DNA of 64,000 bases from a bacterium (GTDB lineage: Bacteria > Deinococcota > Deinococci > Deinococcales > Deinococcaceae). Shown in pieces: positions 24,248 through 33,137 of the stretch; positions within the stretch are counted from its first letter, which is position 1; each line of letters begins with the position of its first letter. A program made the position numbers and the translations under genes. A model generated the notes under the pieces. That model worked only from the letters and a program-made list of their open reading frames with translations, made no database searches and was not told the DNA's origin. Where the stretch lies: positions 39,446-103,445 of the forward strand of contig JAJZIR010000009.1 of NCBI GenBank assembly GCA_021810505.1, in the 5' to 3' direction.

Positions 24248-24673
24248 ATGGAAAGAGAGCACGGCAGGCAGCCGCCCCGCATCCTGGCTCTGGACGTCAG
24301 CCCGGCGCGCATCGGGCTGGCGGTCAATCACGGGCGGCTGGCTTTCCCGCGGGAAACCCTGCTGCGCAGCCGGTTGGCCGAAGACTTGGTCGCAGTCGCT
24401 GCGGCCGCAGCGAGGGAGGGGGCAGATTTCCTGGTCATCGGGCTCCCGCTGCGCACCGACGGCAAGCCCTCCGTACAGGCCCAGCGGGTGCGGTCGCTCG
24501 GTTACGCCCTGCAGCGGGCTGGGCTGCAGGTCACTTACCAAGATGAGCGCTTCACCACCTCGGGCGCCCGCCAGGACCTCGCCGGCTTGGGGCGTAAGGG
24601 CAAGCGGGAAACCCCCGGCCTGGATTCTCAGAGCGCGGTACGGATCTTGGAGCTCTATCTGGAGCAGGCTTGA
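24248..24673 (+). CDS. ruvX: RuvX/YqgF-type Holliday junction resolvase-like nuclease
   Basis: This 141-residue RNase H-like fold protein of the YqgF family has LALDVSPARIGLA (Asp16), FLVIGLPLRTDGKPS, YQDERFTTSGA and a C-terminal DSQSAVRILELYL, giving the acidic residues expected. Family members act in pre-16S rRNA 5'-end processing and have been proposed as junction resolvases. The Gly usual after the first Asp (DxGxxRIG) is Ser here. The start lies 6 nt after a -10 box, and the stop overlaps the downstream ABC ATPase start. Confidence 0.9.
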   Translation: MEREHGRQPPRILALDVSPARIGLAVNHGRLAFPRETLLRSRLAEDLVAVAAAAAREGADFLVIGLPLRTDGKPSVQAQRVRSLGYALQRAGLQVTYQDERFTTSGARQDLAGLGRKGKRETPGLDSQSAVRILELYLEQA

Positions 24674-26088
24674 GGGACATTCTGGTCGAGCTGTCCGGAG
24701 TCAACCTGGCTCTCGGAGGGAAGCCGGTCCTGCGCGATCTGCACTGGCGGATCGAGCGGGGGCAGTCCTGGTCCCTCACCGGACCCAACGGCTCGGGCAA
24801 GAGCAGCTTGCTCAAGGTGGTATCCGGGGAGCTCTGGCCTGACCCGCCCAGCCGGCAGCTCCGGCGCTATCCCAGTTTCCCAGAAGGCCACAGCCCACTG
24901 AGCGTCGGCCAGCGAATCGCCCGCCTCTCCCCGGAGCAGCAAGACGCTTATCTGGCCACCGAGTCGCCGCTGACCGTCTACGAGGTCTTGCTCGGCGGCC
25001 TGCAGGGGAGCCTGTGGCCCAGGCGGCCCCCCTCTGCGCAAGAGCTGGCCGCCGTATACGCGCAAGCGCAGCGCCTGCGGATCGAAGGCTGGCTCAGGAC
25101 CGAGTTCAACCAGCTCTCGCTGGGGCAGCGGCGCAGCGTCTTGCTGGGTCGAGCGCTGATCGCCGAGCCGGAACTGCTCCTGCTCGACGAGCTGATGGAG
25201 GGCCTGGACCCGGAAGCCCGAGCAGGGATCGCCCAAGCGGTCGGTGGCTTCTTGGCCGCTGGGGGCAGCGCCGTCCTGACCAGCCACCGCCCTACCGACC
25301 TGGCTTGGACCGAACACCACCTGGCGCTCGGCCAAGTCCGGGGCGCCGAGCGCCACGCCCGGAGCGCCGCTACCGCCCGCCACCCCGGACCGGTCACCGC
25401 CGAACTGTCTGGGGTCGACGTCGCCCTGGGGGGGAAATTGGTCCTCAGGGAGCTGAACTGGAGCCTGGAGGCGGGTACCCGTTGGGCGCTCACCGGTCCC
25501 AATGGCTCGGGCAAGAGCACTTTTCTGATGCTGTTGGCTGGGCGCCTGCCGGCGGTCTACGGGTCGGTCCTGCGCTGGTGGGGGCGGGAGCGCCCCACCC
25601 GCAGCTGGCTGCAGCAGCGGATCGGCTACGCCGGACCCGATCTGCTGGCCAGGACCGACCCGCAGCTGACCGCCCGGGAGCTGATCGCCTCAGGGGCAAC
25701 GGGGCAGTGGCGGAGCGCACCGGCGCTGAGTCGCCTCCAGGAGGAACGGCTCGGGGAGCTAGCAGACAGCTTGCAGCTGGAGGGCTTGTTGGGCAGCCAG
25801 GTGGGGACGCTCTCGCATGGCCAGCGCAAGCGCACGCTGATCGCCAGGGCACTGATCCACCGGCCGGATCTGCTCCTGCTGGACGAACCCTTCGACCACC
25901 TGGATGCCGGTGTCTGCGCCTCCCTCCACCAGCTCCTGGAACGCGAACGGGAATCGGGAATGCAGTGGGTGATCAGCAGCCACCACCCCGAGGAGCTGCC
26001 CCCTTCCACCGACCACCTGCTCCGGCTGAGCGGGGGGAAGATCGAAGAGTCAGCCAGCTTGCAGGGGAGCCTTGGACCTACGAGTTGA
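24670..26088 (+). CDS. Tandem ABC ATPase, ModF-like
   Basis: This 472-residue protein consists of two ABC nucleotide-binding domains and no membrane segment. Domain 1 has GPNGSGKSS (about 38-46), LSLGQRR and LLLDELMEGLD. Domain 2 has GPNGSGKST (about 277-285), LSHGQRK and LLLDEPFDHLD. The layout matches ModF/PhrA-type tandem ATPases, whose role is poorly known, rather than EF-P/EttA-type factors, since the linker is short. The start is TTG at 24670, overlapping the ruvX stop, so it is probably translationally coupled. Domain 1 has Glu-Leu-Met in place of the usual Glu-Pro after Walker B. Confidence 0.85.
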   Translation: MRDILVELSGVNLALGGKPVLRDLHWRIERGQSWSLTGPNGSGKSSLLKVVSGELWPDPPSRQLRRYPSFPEGHSPLSVGQRIARLSPEQQDAYLATESPLTVYEVLLGGLQGSLWPRRPPSAQELAAVYAQAQRLRIEGWLRTEFNQLSLGQRRSVLLGRALIAEPELLLLDELMEGLDPEARAGIAQAVGGFLAAGGSAVLTSHRPTDLAWTEHHLALGQVRGAERHARSAATARHPGPVTAELSGVDVALGGKLVLRELNWSLEAGTRWALTGPNGSGKSTFLMLLAGRLPAVYGSVLRWWGRERPTRSWLQQRIGYAGPDLLARTDPQLTARELIASGATGQWRSAPALSRLQEERLGELADSLQLEGLLGSQVGTLSHGQRKRTLIARALIHRPDLLLLDEPFDHLDAGVCASLHQLLERERESGMQWVISSHHPEELPPSTDHLLRLSGGKIEESASLQGSLGPTS

Positions 26089-26162
26089 CCGGGCAGGGGC
26101 GCCGATGCGCTGGGCGACAAGAGACCGGCGGCGCCGGGCTACCTCCGAGGGACCCCCCGCGG

Positions 26163-26726
26163 CTAGCCAGCTCTCTGGTACAGAACAGCCCGCACGATCT
26201 GATCCGGGGGACCACCGCGCCCACCCTCCACTTTCTTCAGGCGGCGCAGGACCTCTAAACCCTCGACCAGGCGGCCGAAAACGGTATAGGCACCGTCCAG
26301 GTGTGGAGAGGGGCCGTAGGTGATGAAGAACTGGCTGCCGCCGGAGTTGGGGCTCTGGCTGCGGGCCATCCCCAAGACCCCGGGGCGATCGAAGCGCTTA
26401 CCCGGGCGCACCTCCAAGGGAACCTGGTAGCCAGGCCCTCCCGTCCCAGTCCCGGTCGGATCCCCGGTCTGGGCCATGAATTCGGCGATGACGCGGTGAA
26501 AAGGGACACCGTCGTAGAAGCGGTGCAGCACCAGCCAGCAGAAGCTGTTGACCGTCTCAGGGGCGGCCTCCTGGTCCAACGACAGGACCAAGTTCCCCTG
26601 GCTGGTTTCGAGCAGCGCGCGGTACTCCAGGCCTGCAGCGGTCACCTGCCCGGGTCCAGCGAATTCGAGAACCCGCACTTCAGACAGGGGGGCAATCTCG
26701 GCGTATCCATGAAGGGCTTCTATCAT
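26163..26726 (-). CDS. Cyclophilin-type peptidyl-prolyl isomerase (cytoplasmic copy)
   Basis: This 187-residue cyclophilin has the active-site segments FYDGVPFHRVIAEFMAQTGDPTGTG and GVLGMARSQSPNSGGSQFFITYG, with the catalytic Arg in FHRV. It catalyses cis/trans isomerisation of peptidyl-proline. No signal peptide is present, and the first 35 residues are variable. An AGGAG site precedes the ATG at 26726. It is seven bases downstream of a lipoprotein cyclophilin, with which it shares a 77-nt identical tract. Confidence 0.93.
   Translation of the reverse strand: MIEALHGYAEIAPLSEVRVLEFAGPGQVTAAGLEYRALLETSQGNLVLSLDQEAAPETVNSFCWLVLHRFYDGVPFHRVIAEFMAQTGDPTGTGTGGPGYQVPLEVRPGKRFDRPGVLGMARSQSPNSGGSQFFITYGPSPHLDGAYTVFGRLVEGLEVLRRLKKVEGGRGGPPDQIVRAVLYQRAG
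26318..26394. repeat. 77-nt perfect repeat, copy 1
   Basis: Identical over 77 nt to 26895-26971. It covers the codons for the cyclophilin GVLGMARSQSPNSGGSQFFIT segment. Confidence 0.95.
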
Positions 26727-26733
26727 CTCGCTC

Positions 26734-27459
26734 CTAACTGCCCACCGGCTTGACGGCGATGTAGAGCCGCAGGATCCGGTCCGGCGTCCCAGGTGCTGGG
26801 GCTTGGTACGGCTTGATCTTGTTCACCACCGACATCCCGCGCAGAACTTTTCCGAAGACGGTGTACTGGCCGTCCAAGTTCGGAGTCGGGGCCAAGGTGA
26901 TGAAGAACTGGCTGCCGCCGGAGTTGGGGCTCTGGCTGCGGGCCATCCCCAAGACCCCGGGGCGATCGAAGTTGAGGCGGCGCCGTAGCTCCAGATCGAT
27001 GGTATACCCAGGGCCCCCCAGGCCCCAAGTGTTGCGATCGGAGCTCAAGGTGTTCGGATCCCCACCCTGCACCACGAACCCGGGGATGACCCGGTGAAAG
27101 AGCAGGCCATCGTAGAAGCGGTGACGGGCCAGCCACACGAAGCTGTTCACGGTATTGGGAACTCGGTGGCTGTAAAGGTAGAGCAGAACCGGGCCCCGGT
27201 TGGTGACCATCACGGCCAGATAGTCATCTTTGGGGTTCAGCGTGAAGCTGGGCGGCCCCGAGAAGTGCCGGACTGGCTTGGCGCTCAGGTCAGCCAAGCG
27301 GTGGTATCCAGCCGGTAGCTGCGACGCAGCCGTCGCCGCCGCTACCGGGGCAGCGGTGGTCGCGGAGGCCGCGTGGCTTCCGGAAGAGGCTTTGCAAGCG
27401 GATAGCGCTAGGGCTGTGAGCAGTCCCAGGTAGAGCGGTTGAGGTGAGCGGGCGAACAC
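26734..27459 (-). CDS. Cyclophilin-type peptidyl-prolyl isomerase, lipoprotein
   Basis: This 241-residue protein has a lipoprotein signal peptide (LTALALSAC lipobox, Cys21), an Ala/Thr-rich linker (22-50) and a cyclophilin domain with FYDGLLFHRVIPGFVVQGGDPN and the same MARSQSPNSGGSQFFIT tract as its neighbour. It is likely anchored on the outside of the cytoplasmic membrane and helps fold exported proteins. The GTG at 27459 lies 5 nt after TATGGT (27465-27470), so the operon mRNA may be leaderless. It is divergent from cmk. Confidence 0.92.
   Translation of the reverse strand: MFARSPQPLYLGLLTALALSACKASSGSHAASATTAAPVAAATAASQLPAGYHRLADLSAKPVRHFSGPPSFTLNPKDDYLAVMVTNRGPVLLYLYSHRVPNTVNSFVWLARHRFYDGLLFHRVIPGFVVQGGDPNTLSSDRNTWGLGGPGYTIDLELRRRLNFDRPGVLGMARSQSPNSGGSQFFITLAPTPNLDGQYTVFGKVLRGMSVVNKIKPYQAPAPGTPDRILRLYIAVKPVGS
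26895..26971. repeat. 77-nt perfect repeat, copy 2
   Basis: Identical to 26318-26394, in the neighbouring cyclophilin gene on the same strand. The flanking codons differ widely. Confidence 0.95.
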
Positions 27460-27485
27460 GCCACACCATAGCAGCTCCGGCGTGG

Positions 27486-27491
27486 CACAAT
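27486..27491 (+). promoter_or_regulatory. Leaderless -10 box of cmk
   Basis: CACAAT, then 6 nt, then the GTG at 27498. The same CACAAT hexamer lies 5 nt before the subtilase gene start (minus strand, 36786-36791). Confidence 0.5.
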
Positions 27492-27497
27492 GCAGGC

Positions 27498-28145
27498 GTG
27501 CTCGGGATCATCACCATAGACGGGGTGGCCGCCAGCGGGAAATCCAGCGTGGCCCGGGAGCTGGCCCGCCGCTTGCAGCTGCGCTGGGTCAACAGCGGGC
27601 TGCTCTACCGGGCGGGAACGCTGGTCTACCTGACCGCGCTGGACGGCCGCGGGGCCGAGCCGGCGCTGCTGAGGCTCCTGAGCGAGTCCCCCCTGTCACT
27701 GCAGCCGGCGGGAGAGGGGTTTTCGGTCACCTGGAAGCGCCAGCTCCCCGAGGAGCAGCTCTACAGCCAACAGGTCGACGGCGCGGTCTCACAGGTAGCC
27801 TCCTGGCCGAGTTTCCGCAGCTTGGTGACAGCGGAGCTGCGGCAGCTACCCCAACCGCTCATCGCCGAAGGGCGCGACATGGGCACTGCCGTCTTCCCCT
27901 CGGCGGCTTTCAAATTCTTCCTGACCGCTCCGGCAGAGATCCGTGCCAGGAGGCGGCTGGAGCAGCGCAGCGGCGAGCTGCTGGAAGGGGTCCTCCGGGC
28001 CCTGATCGAGCGGGACCGGCGGGATTCCGCCCAGTCCCGACCGGCAGCGGACGCCATCCCCATCGACACCTCGGACCTAGACCTAGGCGGGGTCGTGGAC
28101 CTGTTGGTCCAGAAGGTCTCGGCGTGCGCCTCCTCTACCAGCTAG
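27498..28145 (+). CDS. cmk: Cytidylate kinase
   Basis: This 215-residue P-loop NMP kinase has DGVAASGKSSVARELA (about 8-23), a YRAG segment for nucleotide binding and GRDMGTAVFP, the (d)CMP kinase signature, followed by RARRRLEQR. It phosphorylates CMP and dCMP. The frame is open farther upstream, but GTG 27498 is where the family begins (ITIDG) and sits 6 nt after a -10-like box. It overlaps the acyltransferase gene by 22 bases, a common cmk-plsC pairing. Confidence 0.92.
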   Translation: MLGIITIDGVAASGKSSVARELARRLQLRWVNSGLLYRAGTLVYLTALDGRGAEPALLRLLSESPLSLQPAGEGFSVTWKRQLPEEQLYSQQVDGAVSQVASWPSFRSLVTAELRQLPQPLIAEGRDMGTAVFPSAAFKFFLTAPAEIRARRRLEQRSGELLEGVLRALIERDRRDSAQSRPAADAIPIDTSDLDLGGVVDLLVQKVSACASSTS

Positions 28146-28666
28146 CCAAGCCGCTGGCCACCCTGCCCGTCCGGGTGCGCGGGATCCGCTTCGAGGGTGC
28201 CGAACACATCCCGAACAGCGGCCCGGTCATCTTGGCCGGCGGCAACCACCAGAGCAATTTGGATCCTCTGGCCCTGGGACTGATCACCGGCCGGGTCGTC
28301 CACTACATGGCCAAGAAGGAGTTGTTCGCCAACCCGCTGATCGCTGCCGTCCTGCGGGGCGTGGAGGCCTTCCCGGTCGACCGCCAGAGCAAGATGGACT
28401 TGAGCGCCATCCGCAAGGCCCTGCAGGTCCTGGAGGAGGGCGAGGTCTTAGGGATCTTTCCCCAAGGTACCCGGGGCGGCACCGCCCTGCTCGGCGGCGT
28501 AGCCTACCTGGCCATCAAAGGAAAGGCGCCGGTCGTACCGGTTTGGATCGCACACGACCGGCGCTGGAAGCTCAGCGCTCTCCCCGCCATCCCCCCAAGG
28601 GGCAGCGTCCAAGAGGTGGCCGCGCAGATCGAAGCGGTCATCGGTGCGGGGCGGCTGCCCAGCTAA
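28124..28666 (+). CDS. plsC: 1-acyl-sn-glycerol-3-phosphate acyltransferase (PlsC family)
   Basis: This 180-residue acyltransferase has the NHxSxxD block (NHQSNLDPL, about 46-54), EAFPVDRQ, and FPQGTRGG in place of the usual FPEGTRS. The catalytic Glu-to-Gln change in that third block is notable. It transfers acyl groups to lysophosphatidate in membrane lipid synthesis. The GTG at 28124 is preceded by GAAGG and lies inside the cmk 3' end. It is short but covers all four acyltransferase blocks. Confidence 0.85.
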   Translation: MRLLYQLAKPLATLPVRVRGIRFEGAEHIPNSGPVILAGGNHQSNLDPLALGLITGRVVHYMAKKELFANPLIAAVLRGVEAFPVDRQSKMDLSAIRKALQVLEEGEVLGIFPQGTRGGTALLGGVAYLAIKGKAPVVPVWIAHDRRWKLSALPAIPPRGSVQEVAAQIEAVIGAGRLPS

Positions 28667-28677
28667 AAGGAGAGTCC

Positions 28678-29268
28678 ATGCCCCAGCAGCGCTTTTCGGG
28701 AAACCCCGCACGCCTGCGCAGCCCAGAGCGGCTGGCGAGCTTACCCTTAAGCCAGGTGATCCAGCGCTGCCTGGACGACCTCCCCCCTCACCCCGTCGTC
28801 CTCGACATCGGGACCGGCAGCGGCCTCTTCGCCGAAGCCTTCTGGAAGCGGGGGGCGGAAGTATACGGGATCGATGTCGATTCCGCCATGGTCGCGCTGG
28901 CTACCGAGTTGGTGCCGGCGGGGCGCTTCCGGCAAGGGCCAGCAGAGCAGCTACCCCTGGGTGACGGCAGCGCCGACCTGGCTTTCTTCGGGCTCAGCCT
29001 GCACGAGACCGACCCGCAGCGCGCTCTAGCCGAGGCCGCTCGGGTCAGCCGGCACTTGGTGGCCGTTCTGGAGTGGTCCCCCGAGCGCAGCGGCTTCGGG
29101 CCGCCCGAAGAGGAGCGGATGCGCCCCGAACAGATCGAGCAGCTCTTCTCGGCCACCGGGCTGGGAGCGCTGCGCCGCTTCGACTTAGGAGCGCATCAGC
29201 TCTACCTCAGCGCCGATCTGGCCGGCCGGGAGGCTACATCGGCCACAAATCCGACTTCAGCGCTTTAG
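28678..29268 (+). CDS. Class I SAM-dependent methyltransferase
   Basis: This 196-residue protein has the SAM-binding motif VLDIGTGSGLFAEAF (about 41-55), the acidic motif II GIDVD, and PAEQLPLGDGSADLAFFGLSLHE. The substrate is unknown; small-molecule methyltransferases of the UbiE/Methyltransf_11 type look like this. The ATG at 28678 has an AAGGAG site and follows plsC by 11 bases, so it is probably cotranscribed with cmk-plsC. Confidence 0.85.
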   Translation: MPQQRFSGNPARLRSPERLASLPLSQVIQRCLDDLPPHPVVLDIGTGSGLFAEAFWKRGAEVYGIDVDSAMVALATELVPAGRFRQGPAEQLPLGDGSADLAFFGLSLHETDPQRALAEAARVSRHLVAVLEWSPERSGFGPPEEERMRPEQIEQLFSATGLGALRRFDLGAHQLYLSADLAGREATSATNPTSAL

Positions 29269-29274
29269 TATAGT
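29269..29274 (+). promoter_or_regulatory. Leaderless -10 box of the Fur-family gene
   Basis: TATAGT, then 6 nt (TTGGTC), then the ATG at 29281. A TTG two codons upstream of the ATG would fall too close to the box to be used. Confidence 0.65.
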
Positions 29275-29280
29275 TTGGTC

Positions 29281-29751
29281 ATGGCCCGGTCACGCCTCAC
29301 CAAACAGAAGCGGGCAGTGCTCGAAGCGGTCCTCCGCAGCCGGACCCACCCGGACGCCGCCGCGGTCTATCAGGAAGCGCGCAGCCTGCTCCCGCGCATC
29401 AGCCTAGGCACCGTCTACCGTTGCCTGGAGTCGCTGACCGAGGAAGGCAAGCTGCTGCGCATCCAGGGGGCCAAGGAAGCTGCCCGTTACGACGCCAAGC
29501 TGGACCACGCCCACCGCATCTGCCAGCGCTGCGGGATCATCGAGGACGTCGCCGGGGATCAGATCCAGATCTCCGACCTGAGCCGGCAGCTAGTCACCGC
29601 AGCAGGGAGCTTCCAGGTACGCGAGGTGGCCATCGAGCTGCGCGGGCTGTGCGCGGCCTGCCAGGAGCAGCTGGGGTTCAGCGAAGCGGCCGCGGAGGAC
29701 CTAGGGGGGATACAAGCCAAGCGGAATACCCAGATCAGCTGGAATCGCTGA
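29281..29751 (+). CDS. Fur/PerR-family metalloregulator
   Basis: This 156-residue Fur-superfamily repressor has a winged helix (residues 5-62, SLGTVYRCLESL recognition helix) and a dimer domain with HAHRICQRC (His76, His78, Cys81, Cys84) and CAAC (Cys124, Cys127), forming the four-Cys structural zinc site. The pattern fits PerR-type peroxide sensors somewhat better than Fur itself, but the metal specificity is uncertain. The C-terminal 25 residues are an extra tail. The ATG is placed by the 6-nt leaderless spacing. It overlaps the convergent histidine kinase gene by 17 bases. Confidence 0.9.
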   Translation: MARSRLTKQKRAVLEAVLRSRTHPDAAAVYQEARSLLPRISLGTVYRCLESLTEEGKLLRIQGAKEAARYDAKLDHAHRICQRCGIIEDVAGDQIQISDLSRQLVTAAGSFQVREVAIELRGLCAACQEQLGFSEAAAEDLGGIQAKRNTQISWNR

Positions 29752-31126
29752 TCAGAACGTCTTCCTCGTTTTCCAGGGCCGCGAGCAGGACTCGGAAGGT
29801 CGCCCCCCCACCGGGAGTATCGAGGACCTGGATCTCTCCCCTGTGGGCGCGCAGGATCTGCAAGACGATGGGGAGCCCCAGGCCGGCCGCCCCTGCAGAG
29901 CGCCCCTTGTAGAACTTCTCGAAGATGCGGGCCTTCTCGGGTTCCGGAATACCGGGTCCGTGATCGATCACCGACACGCTGAGCTGATCCCCAACGCGCT
30001 GGGCTTCGACCTCCACCTGCTCAGCCGACCCGCTGGCCCGGATGGCATTGCTGACCAGGTTGCGCCAGACTTGGTTCAGGCGCTCGGGATCGCCGAGAGT
30101 CTCCAAATCCGCCCCCACCCGCACGGTGAGGCCGGGGAAATCCTGAGCCAGGGCGGAGAGCTGGGAGCGCAAGTCGACGTAGTGCGGAGCCACATCGCGG
30201 ACCATCTCCCCTCGGGAGAGCAGCAGCAGATCGTTGACCAGCCGGGTCATGCTCTGGGCCACCCGCAGCGCATCGCGCAATACGTCGCGCTGCTCCGGAA
30301 CCGCTTCGCGCTCGGCTCGGCGCAGGTAGCCCTCCAGGGCCGTCAGCGGGGTGCGCAGCTCGTGGCTGGTCTGGGCCAGGAACTCCTGCTGGGCCCTGAG
30401 CGCCTCCCCCAGGTCGGCCACCGTCCGGTTGAGGGCCAAAGTGAGCTGGCCGACCTCGTCTTCAGGGCCGTGGTACGTGACCATCTTGAGGTGCTTGGCG
30501 TCGATCTGCTTAGCCTGCTTGGCCACCTCGACCAGGGGGGCCAGGCCGATTCGGCTTACCAGGGAAACCCCCAGCACGCCGGCGACCAAGAGGACCAAGG
30601 TGACCACCGCCAGGATGCTGACCACCGAGCGCCCAACCTGAGAGATGTAAGCGATATTCGAGCGCAACGCCAAGACGACCGGGGTGTGATCGACGCCGAT
30701 ATCCATGGGCTGCAGCAAGACCAGCTCTGGGCCGCCGCGCTCGGCCACAGAGAGGACCCGTTGGCGAGCCTGCACGCGGCGGATCTGTCGCTGGGGCAGG
30801 GGGGGGAGGGAGCTCTGGCTGATCCGGACACCATCCATCCGGTAGAGCTCGATCCAGACCCCGCCGGCCGGCGGGATATTCACGTAGCGCAGGCTCTTTC
30901 CGGTGTAGAGCATCTCGAATTGCTGGGCATCGGCCCTCAGGACCCGAATCTCCCGCTGGCGCAGGGTGCTGAGCAGCAACAGGTAGGCGCTCGCGCCGCC
31001 GATCCCCCAGAGCGCCACCAGCAGGGCCGACACCAGCAGGACGATGCGCGCCCGCAGGCCCAAACGGGCCCCCCTCCAAGGGCCGCTGCGCGGGCCCTCG
31101 GAGGGGGATGTGCGTCCTGGGTGCAT
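29735..31126 (-). CDS. Sensor histidine kinase
   Basis: This 463-residue membrane kinase has TM1 at about 27-52, an extracytoplasmic sensor of about 115 residues, TM2 at about 168-192, HAMP at about 193-245, HisKA with SHELRTPL (His255), and HATPase with NLVSNAIRASG, DHGPGIP, FEKFYKG and GLGLPI. It autophosphorylates and signals to the response regulator encoded just upstream. The ATG at 31126 has a GAAGG site. The ligand is unknown. Confidence 0.94.
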   Translation of the reverse strand: MHPGRTSPSEGPRSGPWRGARLGLRARIVLLVSALLVALWGIGGASAYLLLLSTLRQREIRVLRADAQQFEMLYTGKSLRYVNIPPAGGVWIELYRMDGVRISQSSLPPLPQRQIRRVQARQRVLSVAERGGPELVLLQPMDIGVDHTPVVLALRSNIAYISQVGRSVVSILAVVTLVLLVAGVLGVSLVSRIGLAPLVEVAKQAKQIDAKHLKMVTYHGPEDEVGQLTLALNRTVADLGEALRAQQEFLAQTSHELRTPLTALEGYLRRAEREAVPEQRDVLRDALRVAQSMTRLVNDLLLLSRGEMVRDVAPHYVDLRSQLSALAQDFPGLTVRVGADLETLGDPERLNQVWRNLVSNAIRASGSAEQVEVEAQRVGDQLSVSVIDHGPGIPEPEKARIFEKFYKGRSAGAAGLGLPIVLQILRAHRGEIQVLDTPGGGATFRVLLAALENEEDVLISDSS

Positions 31127-31152
31127 GGACCTTCAGCGCGCAGGTCCAGCTA

Positions 31153-31821
<669 letters not shown>

Positions 31822-31931
31822 GGTGCTCCTTTCCAGGCTCGCCCTGCCCGCCCGCTGGGGTGAGCAGGTGGGCCCCGAAGGGACTGGCCTTCATGATACT
31901 CCGCCGAAGGCCCGAAGATAAAGGCGAGGCT

Positions 31932-32978
31932 TCAGAGCTCCAGGTCCGGGATCCACCAGGGGCGGCGCTGGCTCACCTCCCGCAACCTGGGGTCGCGGGC
32001 GGCCACCAGCACTCGTTCCAGCGCCGCCCAGGCTGGGTCGGAGAGCAGGTCCAGGGAGATGGCCTTTTGGAGGCATTCAGCGGCTTCTGGCCAGCGCTGC
32101 TGGCGTTCCAGCAGGTCCGAGAGGTGGATCAACAGGGAGCTCTGCAGCGCCACCAGCTCCTCCCTGCGCTCCTCGCACCACTCCGAGTCGAAGTCGGGCA
32201 AGAACTCCCCATACCGATCGGCGACCGAGCGGGCAGCTTCTAGGTCCTCCGCGGACAGGGCGGTCTGGGCCTCACGCTGGTAGCTGGTCACGTCGTAGCG
32301 GTAATGGTACTGGGGGCTGAGCCGGTAGCGGCGGCTGCTGCTCTCGATCAACTCCATCCCCACCGAGCGGCGCAGCCGGTGCAGGGTGGTGTGGAACAGC
32401 GAGGAGGCCCGGTCCGGATCGCGGCCGGGCCACAGGGCTTCGGCCGCCTCCCAGCTGCTGGCCGGTCCGTGGTGCAGGAAGTAGACCAGCAACTCGGCCG
32501 CCTTCTTGGAAGCCCAGTCGATCTGCTGGCGGCCGACCCAAACCTCGAACCTACCCAGGGCGTAGATGGTCAGGGCGCTGGAAGGCCCCTGCTGTTCCCC
32601 GCGAAACTCGCGCTGCCGGCGCAACCTGAGCTCGATCATATCCAGCAGCTCGTGGTTGTGGAAAGGCTTGGTCAGGTAGTCATCCGCCCCGGCCTGCAAG
32701 CCCAGGCGGATGTCCTTGACCTCATTGCGGCTGGAGAGGAAGACAAAGGGAATCTGGGCCAGACCGGGCAGGCGCCTGGCCGCCTCCAGGAATTCCAGCC
32801 CGCTCAGCTCGGGCATGGTCAGGTCAGAGACGACCAGATCGGGCAGCCAGGCGTGGAGGTGCTCCAAAGCGTCCGCGGGCCTGGAGAAGGCGTGGACCTG
32901 GTGTCCGGCTCGCTCCAGGATCAAGCGGATCAGGGTGAGAACCGCCGCGTCGTCGTCGACGACCAGCAGTTGAGCCAT
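31932..32978 (-). CDS. Receiver-domain regulator with a SARP/BTAD-type output
   Basis: This 348-residue protein has an N-terminal receiver (Asp52, VVSDLTMPELSG; Lys in YLTKPFHNHE), a winged helix (about 136-220, LGRFEVWVGRQQIDW...LFHTTLHRLRRSVG) and a C-terminal bacterial transcriptional activator (BTAD/TPR) domain to the end. This arrangement resembles SARP-family activators joined to a receiver. The ATG at 32978 lies 6 nt after TAGACT, so the transcript is probably leaderless. No cognate kinase is next to it apart from the two-component pair downstream. The function is unknown. Confidence 0.88.
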   Translation of the reverse strand: MAQLLVVDDDAAVLTLIRLILERAGHQVHAFSRPADALEHLHAWLPDLVVSDLTMPELSGLEFLEAARRLPGLAQIPFVFLSSRNEVKDIRLGLQAGADDYLTKPFHNHELLDMIELRLRRQREFRGEQQGPSSALTIYALGRFEVWVGRQQIDWASKKAAELLVYFLHHGPASSWEAAEALWPGRDPDRASSLFHTTLHRLRRSVGMELIESSSRRYRLSPQYHYRYDVTSYQREAQTALSAEDLEAARSVADRYGEFLPDFDSEWCEERREELVALQSSLLIHLSDLLERQQRWPEAAECLQKAISLDLLSDPAWAALERVLVAARDPRLREVSQRRPWWIPDLEL

Positions 32979-32984
32979 GCGGTG

Positions 32985-32990
32985 AGTCTA
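32985..32990 (-). promoter_or_regulatory. Leaderless -10 box of the receiver-SARP gene
   Basis: On the minus strand, TAGACT, 6 nt, then the ATG at 32978. Confidence 0.65.
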
Positions 32991-33034
32991 CACCACGGGG
33001 GGTGCTTCTGAAAACTGCGTAGAATGCGAGAATG

Positions 33035-33105
33035 CCTACCGGTAGGTAGCTAGCGGCGAGTACACTGAAGAGGGATTGCGCTTGCGGTAGGTATATATGT
33101 ATACT
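33035..33105 (+). promoter_or_regulatory. Promoter and operator-like repeats before the ABC exporter genes
   Basis: The 12-bp perfect palindrome CCTACCGGTAGG (33035-33046) follows a TAGAAT box (33020-33025). GGTAGGTA recurs at 33041 and 33087. The dyad GTATA-TATG-TATAC (33091-33104) overlaps a TATACT -10 box (33100-33105) with TTGCGC (33076-33081) 18 nt upstream. The layout suggests a repressor-controlled promoter giving a leader of about 26 nt. Confidence 0.5.
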
Positions 33106-33137
33106 CACTACTATGTTCTCTTCGTGGCGGAGGATGC

